64,000 bases of DNA, taken from Flabesymbios commensalis (taxonomy: Eukaryota; Annelida; Polychaeta; Terebellida; Flabelligeridae). The notes under the pieces were generated by a model. It saw only the letters and a program-made list of their open reading frames with translations, searched no databases and had not been told where the DNA came from. The stretch is from contig OZ024915.1 in the NCBI GenBank assembly GCA_964017125.1, positions 16,174,480 to 16,238,479 on the forward strand. The letters are read 5' to 3'. The position numbers and the translations under genes were made by a program. The stretch's first letter is position 1; each line of letters starts with the position of its first letter. Positions 47,701-59,479 of this stretch are shown here, piece after piece.

Positions 47701-49578
47701 GCCCACAAGAATTAAATCTTTCATCATTCATACTTAATAAATAATTTGTAAATTTAAATAATTTGGGAGAGTACCCAAGCGTAGGAGTCACTACAGCCCT
47801 GATGCCCCCCAGTGTAAGGTAAAAGCTATACAATTATTCAATTAAACTTCTGCAAGAACATAATATAATAATAATTATCATAAAAATTAAAAAAATATAT
47901 ATAATAAAAAAAAAATAATAAAGAAAACCCAATAAATACAAGGTCAGTTACAACATGACTTGGCCACAGTTGGCCACAGTAATTATTGCATGCCTTATAC
48001 GCCATCTACGTGATGCTCTATGTCCAGCTTGATTGATCTAGCATCAGGACTTGCGCCAGCTGCTGAAATCAGTGATAGTAATGATGGGCAGGATGCATCC
48101 GGACTTGCGCCAGATGCAATAAACTTCGTGAAGAACCAAACATTTGATTATTCATTTGTTAGTTCAGCTGACTTGCGCCAGCTGTTCTAACTATAGAGTT
48201 ATTTGCTAACCCGATTTGGGCCAGTTAGTTTTTGATACAATATCAACAAGCTCATTCTTACAGGTGGAATTAGTTTGAATGTGAATGATTTATGTCCTTT
48301 TTCTTCTCCCGTAGAAGAGAAGAAAAAGTAAAAAATAGCTTTTTCCTCAATAACTGCGCGAGTACGAAATTATTATTATTTTTAATTTTTTTTAGAATTC
48401 TTTAGATCTTGCTCTTAAATATGTAAACAACATTTTTAGTGAATACAGCGATACGCAAGATGTGGTCCATTTCCTCATGTTCCTAATTTGCTTCAAATCC
48501 CTTTAAATCTATGTTTTGTGTTCTTTTTATGTTTTTTTCACAGTGTGTCTGCAATACCTAAAGTCAGCTCAAAATGAGGTCTGTATACTTCTGTGGTCAG
48601 ATTTTACACTTACTGAAAATAAAATTCCACTGACATTTAAATCCAGCCAGTCAAAACACTACTCAGACTTGCTTCATGAATTATAAATACAACAGATGTT
48701 ATGATAATGTGTCCCTTATTATCTACAGTTGGAAATTTTAATTATTTCGTTATCTATTCATTACATATAAATTTCCAATTTCAAATTTCACTTTTGTAGA
48801 CATCCTAATTTCAATTTAAAAACTCAATTTCAGACTATATAACACTTGACCATTTAGAATTAGTGTTGTTTCTGATGCCGCAAGTAATGGTGGATTAGAC
48901 AGATGAGAGGTTGGAATTCATATGTGCTCTTACTTATGCATTCGTAAGTTTGTGTTGCGGGGGTCAGACACTTCGTGTCTGTGTGCCAATATTATGTAAT
49001 TTGTATGTAATGATACAAGAGTCAAAGTTCACATTTAAATAGTAGATTAGATCAATTACAGACATGTATAAATATTCATAGTAGATTAGATCAATTACAC
49101 CCTTGTATAAATATTCATAGTAGATTGATCAATTAGAGACAGTAGATTAGATCAACTAGAGACATGTATAAATATTCACTGGTTAATCCTGTTGAACGAC
49201 TGTCAAGTAAATTTATACCTATTTTGGTATTAGGGCTTCACTCTGTTACAACCACGTTTACATTACCAACAGACATGTATAAATATTCATAGTAGATTAG
49301 ATCAATTACACCCTTGTATAAATATTCATAGTAGATTGATCAATTAGAGACAGTAGATTAGATCAACTAGAGACATGTATAAATATTCACTGGTTAATCC
49401 TGTTGAACGACTGTCAAGTAAATTTATACCTATTTTGGTATTAGGGCTTCACTCTGTTACAACCACGTTTACATTACCAACATTTGAAGTGAAGCCCTTC
49501 TTATTTGTAGTTGTATATTTTGATGTTTATTTTTAATAAACAATTTTTCCCCATTTTATGTGTCTGTTTTTTGTATGA
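44792..49578. repeat. 5 kb repeat of unknown class, copy 2
   Basis: Colinear with 29167-34314 and diverged from it by substitutions and length changes. It contains tandem units at about 45885-47650 with the minus-strand peptide KTYLKPKAALAKPENSPQ, and one GGACTTGCGCCAG cassette (48035-48260). It also has the near-identical segment TTTTTCTTCTCCCGTAGAAG then AGAAGAAAAA at 48298, a perfect short hairpin also seen at 33047. The minisatellite and the GGGCTTCACT hairpin close the unit. The flanks differ from those of copy 1, so it is dispersed rather than a simple tandem duplication. Confidence 0.8.
49061..49480. repeat. Tandem duplication of about 210 bases in copy 2
   Basis: The stretch from GACATGTATAAATATTCATA through CCACGTTTACATTACCAAC occurs twice, back to back (about 49061-49270 and 49271-49480), almost without differences. 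Copy 1 of the 5 kb repeat has only one version, so the duplication is recent and specific to this copy. Confidence 0.85.
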
Positions 49579-49659
49579 TAAATAATATAGTCAAGTCCAC
49601 CTCGTAATTTCGTTGGCATTTTTCTGAGACTTGCAAACCTATACATTTTTGGAAACTGA

Positions 49660-51090
49660 GCCAGATTTTTCACTTCCGACATTTTAGGTAGCCTATCATA
49701 TTGGCTTCGTCATGCTCCCTCTTGGCTGTAATTGGTCCAAGGCCATGGTGCACTGTGACCTTGCCAGCTCCCACATCAAACTGACTTTGAACTCTTTTTG
49801 ACAGGCACGGTAGTTCCGGTGCAGCCATAAAGAACCTCTCTCTGGCGTTCGTGGATATGCCAACGAGTCCAGCACGAACCTTCATCAGCTTGATGAGATT
49901 TTCGCATGCGTGGTCTGCACCAATGGACACAAACGGGATTTCGTTCTTTGTGACCGATAATATTATGTTGCCAACTCCCAGTTTCCTCCAGGTGTTTGGG
50001 TGGTTAGTTCTCACGTCATACATGTCTGCAATGTACCGCGGCCAGAGTCGCTTGTACCTTTTTATTTCCATAGCAAAGAACATCTTGCTCAGTGCTTCTT
50101 GGATATTATGTTGCCAACTTCCAGTTTCCTCCAGGTGTTTGGGTGGTTAGTTCTCACGTCATACATGTCTGCAATGTACCGCGGCCGGAGTCGCTTGTAC
50201 CTTTTTATTTCCATAGCAAAGAACATCTTGCTCAGTGCTTCTTCAGCTTCGAGATGAAGCGCGAGGTCAGCATTCCAGGATGCTGCCACGAAGAAAAGGA
50301 TTGTCTCCACTCGGTGTAGGTTGTTCATCATTGATTTGAACATGGCATTCTTCGATCTCCCAGTCTCCCAGTCATGGAATATCTTTACTACTTCAGCAGT
50401 GATCAGGGCTTGAAGAAGCGTGGTGTTGGCTTATTTCACAGATTCAGCTTTCTTACATTTATCCTCTTCCGAGCAGGCAGTTTTGACTTTCTTCCAGGCA
50501 ATCATCTTTCAGTTGTGGGTTATCCGTGGAAAAATTCCTCCAGTGTTATCTCATCTCCGAGAGCGCGCTTGTATTGGGTGCATTTTAGATCTGCCTTGTT
50601 GTGGCAGAACTATAGACATCGGATTCTATTTAGGCATCATCTAGATACTCGTGTTTTCTATGGAGGCGCCGAGAGCTCGCAGAACGGCCATGATGACGTG
50701 TAGTTAGCCCGGTCTGGAACATTTGTTTGTTTCAAGTCCGGCCTAGCATCTATCAGCTGCACCTCCTTCTTGTATGGAGCCATATCAAATGAAATTACCG
50801 TCGGATGAGCGTCACCAACTGTGCTAAATACCTCAGCATATTTGCTTGCATGATCACAGTCAGTAGGCTTTGCCATTCATGTGCCACCTCTGGGAGCAGT
50901 GGTAAGGCCCCAAGTCATCGAATTGTTTTCAGACAACAGTGAGTTGTAGCATGCCCAGCCAGGGATCTTGCTGGACTGTCTTTCGTCTTTTATTCTGAAT
51001 AGAGCAGCGACGACGATCCATTCCTGCTGTGTCAGTTGAAATAATTCATGCTCTGGATAAATATACCCTCTATGATCCAGTTGCAACAGT
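49660..51090 (-). pseudogene. Decayed middle portion of an unrecognised invertebrate gene family
   Basis: Read from high to low coordinate, conserved-looking pieces occur in a consistent order: IPGWACYNSLLSE (about 50960), VISFDMAPYKKEVQLIDARP (about 50790), FFAMEIKRYKRLWPRYIADM followed by RTNHPNTWRKL, then FVSIGADHACENLIKLMKV and VGIST..RERFFMAAPELP. From memory, predicted proteins of cnidarians, echinoderms and amphioxus share this order (IPGW.GFN, FDQ.LY.KA, Y.RY.P.Y, GADHA.EQ.N); I know no assigned function. Frames change between pieces and one piece is duplicated, so this copy is not functional. Confidence 0.6.
49959..50243. repeat. Direct duplication of about 142 bases inside the pseudogene
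   Basis: The stretch ATATTATGTTGCCAACT through CTTGCTCAGTGCTTCTT at 49959-50100 is repeated at 50103-50243 with few differences. It duplicates the part encoding FFAMEIKRYKRL and RTNHPNTWRKL. Confidence 0.88.
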
Positions 51091-52058
51091 TGACCTACTT
51101 TTTATAAAACTTAAGAGGTGACAGCAAATTGCTTGGTATCTAATGACCCTAAATGTGCCACGGAGAGCACGCTAGTAGAGGGTGCATTCCACGATATACT
51201 TGTTATGGTAGATAATTTGTACTATGTTGTACAACACGTTTATTACATAATAACACTGGTTGAAAAAGTTAAAGAAAGCTGTAACTAGCTCATTGCTGTT
51301 TAGTCCAGCAGATTTGTGGCGATAATCAGCCGAAAGACTCAGTTAGTGATAAAAGCACCAAAATTTCCAGAAAGTTAGCTGATATGATACACTTTGAAAT
51401 TAGCTATGGACCCAAGTTGAACAAATCCAAGATGGCCGTCATTTTCAAGATGGCGGCCAAATTAAAAACAATCACTAAATTTTATTGTGATCATTAAAAA
51501 ATGATTTAAAAATGAATGTATAAAGTTTATGCTTCACAGGGAGACATGCAAATACATGTAGACGAATGATCAAAATGGTGGAATCCAAGATGGCCGCTAT
51601 TTTCAAGATGGCGACCAATTCAACAAAAAATAATTATGTCTTAATGATTATTGAAACCATGTTATCTGCTGTAATAGACACACTTCGTTTGACCGTAATT
51701 CACATTAGAATAAATCTATTTAAATAAATTTCTGTTAATAAAATGTGCAATCCAAAATGGCCGCCATTTTGAGTATAGATTGGCAAAAAGGCAGTAACTG
51801 TCTTTTGGCTTATTTTTATATTATTCAACCAACTTTGAAATAAATACAAATATTTCACATGAAATATTTCTCCTGCAAAATGAATTTATCATTAATAACT
51901 ACATTATTTCTCAGCAAACACGACACGTCGAAACAATCATGTTGTCATGTTGGCCCAACGTGCATAACTGACGGCGAAACATGCTATATAATAAAGTTGT
52001 AGTAGAATTAGTTTCAGTAAGTGTATTGTCTTGGCTTGTATGGTTTGCTATTGCATCA
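51091..52058. other. Non-coding stretch with AAGATGGCCGCC words
   Basis: TCCAAGATGGCCG and AAGATGGCGGCCAA-type words occur near 51430, 51450, 51590, 51608 and 51750. A half CCAGC repeat (CAGCAAACACGACACGTCGA, GTTGGCCCAACGTG) lies at 51912-51966. No gene recognised. Confidence 0.5.
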
Positions 52059-52715
52059 TGTCAAAGAAACGTTTGACAGAAATGTCTGTAGACCAGCCAC
52101 AAAAATCAAATCAATGGATTTATAAGTGTATCTTTTGTCAAGATAATAAAGACGAGGCTCTGCAGTGGCCTTTGGGGACAAAGCGTTCCGATATAGATCC
52201 ACTATAGACATATGAAAAAGCAGCTTCAGCAATTCAAGAACTTGACAAGATAGGGTCTCTACCAATGCCATTGAATGTGGCGTTATTGGACGAAGGCAAA
52301 GGAATAACTCCAACACTTGTTGATAATAAAGCCAAATAGCATAAGAATGGCAGAAATAGGTTGAGTGAATTGAAGCTGGATAGTGAGATTTCTAAGTCAC
52401 AAATAGGGAAAAGCAGCGACATTTACACCTCTTCTGACACCAAGAAGGCAACAAGGCAGAGTTGTACTTCAAGTAATATATCTAAGGAAAGTGTGTTTTT
52501 GCTGTGATCAAAGCTCTGGAGAAATTCACTTGGTTTTTACCATGAATTTAGATAGAAACGTTAGAAAATGTGCCATAGAGCTACAAGACACTGTTCTATT
52601 AGCAAAATTTGTGCGGGTGACAAGATCTCACAAGATGCAGTCTATCATCGAGCTTGTCTCGTTGGCTGAGCTGATTGCTTACGTGAAGGATACACATATC
52701 GACACTGATCTTTAA
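52059..52715 (+). pseudogene. Decayed N-terminal portion of the same unrecognised gene family
   Basis: From an ATG at 52059 the frame reads MSKKRLTEMSVDQPQKSNQW then CIFCQDNKDEALQWPLGTKR, IQELDKIGSLPMPLNVALLD and EGKGITPTLVDNKAK. After a change of frame near 52500 comes GEIHLVFTMNLDRNVRKCAI then ELQDTVLLAKF. I recall this arrangement (CxxC near the start, KR.D, LP...LD.G.GI, then LH...T..LD..VR.CA..L.D..LLAKL) as the N-terminus of the family at 49660-51090. At least two in-frame stops and one frame change mark it as broken. It lies on the opposite strand from the middle portion. Confidence 0.6.
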
Positions 52716-53117
52716 TTATCAGTATCATATGGCCGAGTTTTGAGCATATCAGCTGATATGGGGAATACTATGGGCTACTATGGTATATACTATGGTTTAG
52801 TACTGTCGTTATGGTATATAAGGCATTAGATATCATAAGAGTAGTCCCCCTGGTTTTCTCTTAGATCACGATGTTGGCATAAGGTGGGAAAAGTGATGTG
52901 ATGCAATCTGCACTCAGTCACCCACTTCTTCAGAGATCAAATGGTGTGATCCCCTCTGATGATCATCGGGACACTAAGCATGCTAAGTGTTCTACAACCT
53001 CATTGTGTGTGCTCGTTTTCTCAGTGGAATGATCCAGCATATGATTACCATATCAACACATACTTCATCATAATTCATATAATATCTCAGGATACACTAG
53101 ATGACACACAATATATT

Positions 53118-53363
53118 AACCCTTAGAACACTGATGTCGACTACACTAGACATTCTGTATTTCTATTAGCAACTGTATCACCCCTGAGAACAAGTTGTTA
53201 AAAATAAAATATGCTTTAAGTCTTGAAACACTGATAAATGTTGTGACTTAAAGTTCACAAATAACACAAATTTTCAGTCACTTGAAGTTGTGGATCGCGG
53301 TAGCGAGACACAACTTCAAGTGGCTGAAAATTTAAAATTATTTGCTCCGTGCTCTAAGGGTTA
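53118..53363. repeat. Hairpin repeat family B, complete
   Basis: TTAACCCTTAGAACACTGAT at left and CCGTGCTCTAAGGGTTAA at right, with TTAA at both borders. The hairpin is GAAGTTGTGGATCGCGGTAG / GCGAGACACAACTTC. It is the best-preserved member of family B in the window. Confidence 0.82.
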
Positions 53364-56300
53364 ATGGAATGAACATGTCCCACTGTAGCCTACAATCCCA
53401 GGGGTTTATGCTTTGACAATAAACTATATATCGGTAATCATGGTTTGATATAGAAGCTGGCTTAAAGGTGCCCCGCTGGCAGTGGAATCATGCATCGTTT
53501 TCAAAACAATAAGTAATACTTTCAATAATAATTTGTAAGGAGTAAAACATCACATTCACATTTGGCTGGATAAACAATACTTAATAAGTCTCCACCCAGT
53601 ATGTGGTGGTGGAGACTTATTGTTTTTGCTGAGTCCGCCCGCCGCCGCCACTCGTTTTTGCTCTCACTCGAAAACCCCTACTCGGATTATTTCCAAATAT
53701 TTGCAGTATGCATAGTGGCCCTGATAAATTTTTTTTGCGTTTTCCAGTTTCTCCAACAAAATCCAAGATGGCCGCCAAAATCCTATGGCGCACGCTACAG
53801 TTTGAACCGCTTCATCGATTTGTTTTATGTTTGGTTTAAAGGAAAGACCTTACCCTGGCCGTGAGCTGAATAGCTTTTGGTGTGATTCTGATAATAAAAA
53901 CTTTGATTTTTTTACGTTTCAGTATTTTAGCGGATATTTCTGTTCTGCTCATTTTGGCCATCATCAAAATTTGGTCATATAGCCATACACCCCTACTCGG
54001 ATTATTTCTAAATATTTGCAGTATGCATATTGGGCCTAGTACTATGGGCGCTGGGGGGTTGTTCGTGTCCATGTCTCTTTTAGAGAAAAACTTTCTTTTT
54101 CTATATGTCAAGACCACCAAGAAAAGTTAGAGTGACAAGCTCGGACCAAGTACGTTTTTATTACAGAGGCCGATTTATCATAGGTATATCAAATGCGATT
54201 TTACTCTTATTTTAGAGTGATATGAGAATGTGGCATATCTACACTTTGGGAGTGGTAATTGGGGTTTTGTCAAAAATTTGGACTAATGACCAGCACTTCC
54301 CAGCACAAGTACATATGGTGACATATGTTCGGGTTGGGCTTCATAGGGGAGTTACCCCAAGGTCATGGTAAGGTCATCTCAAGGTCACAGCAAGGTCAAA
54401 TCAGCTGAAAATGTTGAAATATAGCTTATTTTTGTTGTTTTTGCTACAATTGTGTTCACCTGAGAAGTCTAGGATGTCTTGACATCTACCTAGGCCCCAA
54501 CATGGACATATCCCGAAAGATTCCGAGAGGTTACAGGGATATAATACGGGCTGGAGGGTTCTTAGCCCCGTCAAATCAACCTTATGTCACCCCCATGTGC
54601 TATGGCAGAAATGGTGAAAAAATATTGAAGTAATAGACATTTGGACAAATTATCAGCATATCTAAGAAAATTGTCGGAACCCAACTCAAGTATAAATGGT
54701 GACATGGCTAGGGGTTGGGTTTCATAGCTACCCCTAAGGTCATGGTAAGGTCATTTCAAGGTCACGGGAAGGTAAAATCAGCCCAAAAGGGTTGAAAATA
54801 GCTTATTTTTGTTGTTTCTGCTACAATTATGTTCACATGAGGTGTCTATGATAGCTTGAAACCTACCTATAGACCCCAGTAAGGTGCTATACAAAAATGG
54901 AAGGGGAGCGATAAAAAGCAACATCCGGTATGTGGTTCATTTGCATAGATCCAAAATGGCCGCCGTCGGCCATCTTAATTTTTTAACTTTTAACCTAATA
55001 GCCCAATAATCTAATGTAATACCTCAATTCTGATTTTACGCTTCAAGGTCACCCAGAGGTCAAAAAAGAAGACGGCTGACAATATCCACCGCGAAGATGC
55101 TCTTTTTTCACCATCAACCAACATTAACCTTCATGCTACAAAATGGTTAGCTTAGAATCTAAGAAATACCCATTTCGGACTTTATTGTGATTATTATTTT
55201 AGTTTTCAATGTCATATAGAGGTCAAATAAAATATGTTATTGATGAAATTGATAAATGCATGTCTATTCCAAACACTAAAATCCGAATAAAAGGCAAAAT
55301 GTAGGCGCAATCTGTAGGCATAATCATGATAATAGCCAAGGGGCCTATTGTGAATTGGTGGGCTACATAACGCTATGATCATTTTAAAGGTTATTTTAGC
55401 CTATTAATTTAATTTTAAAATATTAACAGTGAAATTAACATAATCGAAACTACTAGTAGGGCCTTTGAGGATTGATTTGTTTGAAGAATTCTAAATAAAA
55501 TGAACAATGATCATTGTAAAACTCCCAAATTTATTGATCAGTGATGATAACTAAATTATAAGATTCTGTAGCAACACAAAAAAAATCTATTCAAATATAG
55601 GCCCTCGTGAGAAAATGAACAGATATACAAGTAATGTGATTACTTCGATAGACCTATGGATAATATATAATTATCAGGAATATATATATACAGGCCACTA
55701 GTCGATAATATTTGATTGGCAACGGCTTGCAATAGGGTGAAACTGATAGGAAATATTTGTATAATTAGAATAATAATTAGACCTATTCACAACCTCGAGT
55801 TGTTTGAGCACTGAATAGAAGAAATACAAATATCACAAATATCATGCAATCCACATACATGCTCGAAAATGTGAAAATATCCGACCATTTTTTAGATTTT
55901 GTTAAGCCCTGAGGCTTGGTAACGGGTCATAGATCACAAGTTGAGCTGATCAGTGTAGGGTCATATGTCATTAAATGTCGAATTGCATTTTAATTCTTGA
56001 CACCTATGTGAATAAAACAAAATATAATGTTATTTTTTTCTGAAGCTCAAAAGGTCATGACCCTAAAAACACAGAGGGATTTTTGAAAACGTTTGTATTT
56101 CAAAGTAATATAGTCGTGTAATATAACAAATTAAAGGAAATTGACACTAAATAGTCAAAATTCCTAATTAACAAATATTCTGAAGCCTTAAAGGTCATTT
56201 ATGGTCTCCTGAAGAAGATCATAACCTTAAACACACATATAGTCCATGGGCCATAATTGGTCACCGTGTACCACCTCCCCCACAGCTCACCCAAACCAAC

Positions 56301-56854
56301 TTTTGTTTCAGTTTGGATATGTGCCAAACATGAAATAAGATGGTACCAGTAGGCACAAAATATATTTTTTGACCAATTATGTGGGGATACCGAAACCTGT
56401 CTAGTTTTAGAGGGTAGGGTTACGCAAACGTCTGTCGTTCGAGTTCTAGCTTACCAATCTACACATGCAATATACCGTGATGCAGTGGATTAAACAGTTA
56501 TCTCTACACATACGCTTAAACAGTTTTATAATCGTCAACAAAACAAACTAGTAAACATGGTCAATGGAAAAGACTTAATAAAACATAATTATTAGCCATA
56601 TATATACTTCCCTTATGTTTTCTAAACAGAGATGTGTATAGGCCCCTATCCTTAAACCTGAATGGTATTTAGATTTGTACATTGCATATATATTTTTAAA
56701 AGAAATAATATTGCATGTGTGTATTAGTTGAAATATGAAACATTGAACTTTGCTCAGCATTTAAATCTATATTTTCCCGGCTAGTTTTTATATAATTTGT
56801 GTATGCTGAACTCGTATAATTAGAATAAAATCCTTTATTTGGTGTCCTTCACCT
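53364..56854. other. Gene-free stretch with diverged internal duplications
   Basis: No gene recognised. CCCCTACTCGGATTATTTC then AAATATTTGCAGTATGCATA occurs near 53675 and again near 53990. A longer block with AAGGTCATGGTAAGGTCAT, TTTTTGTTGTTT.TGCTACAA and TGTTCAC.TGAG occurs near 54360-54470 and 54730-54845. AAGATGGCCGCC words recur near 53765 and 54950. Confidence 0.5.
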
Positions 56855-56944
56855 TTAACCCTTTCACCACTGAAGCCCGTTTTTATGTGCTGAATGCCAT
56901 AGCATTCAGCACATAAAAACGGGCTTCAGTGGTGAAAGGGTTAA
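56855..56944. repeat. Perfect palindrome with TTAACCCTTT ends
   Basis: Two arms of 43 bases (56855-56897 and 56902-56944) are exact inverse copies around a four-base centre, CATA. The ends are TTAACCCTTTCACCACTGAA and its inverse. The absence of any mismatch implies a recent origin or active correction. It resembles the TTAA-bordered families but matches none of their interiors. Confidence 0.9.
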
Positions 56945-58030
56945 ATGAGAAAAAAACCCCACCAAAACCACATCTTTTCTATATTTTAGTTACAAATTAT
57001 TGCACGATTTCTGGTTTCTGCATGATTTTGGTTTGATAAATTTATGTCTCATGTTTTTCGACCAATATGACCTTTATTTGACCCCAAAATGCAAAAGCTT
57101 ATCACCAACACCACAAATAAAGCGTTTTTAGAGGTCAGTTGATGAACAATAAACTCTGGACATGCTTGTTTCAGCCCCCAAGTCACACAAAATCAATAAA
57201 TTGAGCAATTCCGAGCCACAAATTAAAAAAGAGGTTTAATTTACATTTTGATAGCCATTTTGTTTCTTGTTTATAGGAAGGTATATTTCGCGGCCATTTT
57301 GGTAACGTTTAGTCCTAATTCACCATGTTACCACAAATATGTCCTATTATCGTCAACATTTTTAGCAGTATACTTATAGTAACCGTAAATGCATAAAAAA
57401 AACCGCGGATGTCTTTTTATCTAAATGTCAAATAAAGGTCATTTCTTTCCAAAAAAATGTTAAAAATCTTGCAGAAAATCTTGCAGAAAGTATCAATTGC
57501 GCGTTTATGTGCGACACACTATAGAAAATATGGGTTTAAGAGTTTTTCTTAACATTTTGGTGGCAATTTTGTGTTTTGTTGATTTGAAGGTGAATATTTC
57601 CAAATATAGAACGTTATTCGACAGACTCGCATCCAGCACACACAAATTATTCAAAAACAAGTGAATGAAAAGCATACACTAAAATCCCGAGCAAAGTTCC
57701 ATGTTTCAGATTTCAACACAGGCTATTTTTTGAAAGATTGAAATATTCTTTCATTAAGAAATATGTATGACATTTAAAAATATCAATTTCACACATTTGT
57801 AAGCATGCACATACCTGGGTTCAGAAAACATGGGGCAGATTTGGATGTATCCAAAAACTATCATTTATTATGTTGTTTTTAATGACTAGTTTGTTTTGCT
57901 GTTCATTCTGATTATTTTTTAATAAAAACATGTCTTAGCGTATATGGAGAGACGACAAAGTACCCTACTGCAATGAGTGATGTATTATTAGAACGGGTAT
58001 TTAAATATCTGTTATATGGTATATTGCATG
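56945..58030. other. Gene-free stretch
   Basis: AT-rich, with no recognisable gene or repeat. Confidence 0.4.
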
Positions 58031-58179
58031 TACCTAAACCCTGAAGATTATTGTTATAAATATAAGGTAAACGCTTCATTTGTCATTGATGTCATGGCAA
58101 ATCTACGAAAAGTTTCCGTTACAGGTCTCCAACTTCCAAGATCTTGTCTTAGCTTCAACTTCCCTTTGTTTAGTAGGCC

Positions 58180-58610
58180 TGTACCATCAATACGGCAGAT
58201 GTGATTATGTTTCTGACATGTATTCAGAATGTCCTTCAACGAAAGGCTTTGAGAGAAGGAGACGCAGCGAGGTGGTACCAATTGAGTATAGATCAGTTGA
58301 GCCAGGAACAATGTTTCAAAAAGATGGAAACATTCTGGCCACCATATAACAAACCTAATTTGGAGAAACTGATTTAAAGTCATTTTCGCAGAAACGCTCC
58401 TGTGATATATTCCATGGTAGTTAGTCAGGTAACCAATGATGATGACACATGGCAGTGTACAATATGTACAATGGTTGTTGTACATATTGAGGACGCCCTA
58501 GAAGCAGGATATAATGTGTGTGTAGTGATTTCGAATGATAGCGATGTAATTGTAGCCCTGCTTTACCATATGCCAATCTTCATGAACCCTGGGTACGACC
58601 AGGAGTAGGT
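58180..58610 (+). pseudogene. C-terminal fragment of the unrecognised gene family
   Basis: The plus strand reads GRCDYVSDMYSECPSTKGFE then RRRRSEVVPIEYR. After decayed sequence comes EDALEAGYNVCVVISNDSDV then IVALLYHMP. In the family as I recall it, R.D.V.D.Y...S.K...R..RG is followed by a GH..V.V.S.DTDV..L segment, so this is a colinear C-terminal remnant. Stops interrupt it. The acidic SNDSDV segment is reminiscent of metal-binding Asp clusters of PIN-like nucleases, an unproven comparison. Confidence 0.55.
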
Positions 58611-58799
58611 GACACTACTGCCCCATTTTAAACGTGCCTTCTATTATGCCTAGACTGTGGTGTTGAACCATGAGATCGTTCAAAAACGATCGGACTCTAA
58701 TACAATTCCTGGCTGCATTCCAGGCTGCCGCATAAACACGGTTGACGGATGACGGCTAGGCAGGTTCCTCACACCACTCTAGACCTATGGTGACATACG

Positions 58800-58990
58800 T
58801 ACAGGAACAAAATCTGATATATTACAATGTTTAGAAAAAGTGTCTCATGCACAAAAGGACAGACCAGATGTTGATATGTTACTGTTAGATGGAGCTGCCA
58901 TTGTCAATATGCTAAGACCTCGTGCAGTGAAAACATTTCATGAATATTCCCAGCAAGTATTCGTTCCTTTTTTAAAGTCTCAGGGTTAGT
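58800..58990 (+). pseudogene. Second fragment of the unrecognised gene family
   Basis: EKVSHAQKDRPDVDMLLLDG then AAIVNMLRPRAVKTFHEYSQ and QVFVPFLKSQG. I recall DG.A.V.ML.P..AKTF.EYA...F.PY...Q as standing just before the RCDYV segment, yet here it lies after it. The pieces are therefore permuted, or come from two copies. Confidence 0.55.
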
Positions 58991-59479
58991 TGTTATTGGA
59001 ACTAAGTCTTCAATAAACTTTTCAGACAGAAGATCATAGGCATGTTTTGCGTACCTAGATAGAAATAATACAAATATTTCTTTTTGAACTAAATGTTTTA
59101 CTGTAGTTATAAATTTGTGTGATTTTTTTACTCTTTAAGCTCATCGGTAAATATTGCGTCTCTGCGGTAACTATTTTGAAGGCATTTTCACTATTTTTCA
59201 TTAACTAAATATAATTTGGTGATACATTTTTAATTCTAATTAATTTATGACACCACTACTTTGATTTTATGGGCTCATAGAAATGATTTCTTGGATTTGT
59301 ATTCCGATATTGATACCACAAGACCAGAACTACGGTCGAAATTGACAAATTTGGCGGCCATATTGAAAAATGGCTGCAAATTCAGAAAAAATGGAAATTG
59401 GGATTGGGTCCATAGCTAATATGTTTTGGTATATAATAAACTATCAATATGCAAATGTTGGTACTTTTATCACTGAGCC

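Noticed and set aside
50374-50703. Plus-strand open frame of about 110 residues
   Set aside because: It is antisense to the decayed minus-strand gene family and shows no domain of its own.
53601-54130. Open frames on both strands
   Set aside because: They lie over a diverged internal duplication and contain no recognisable motif or splice support.
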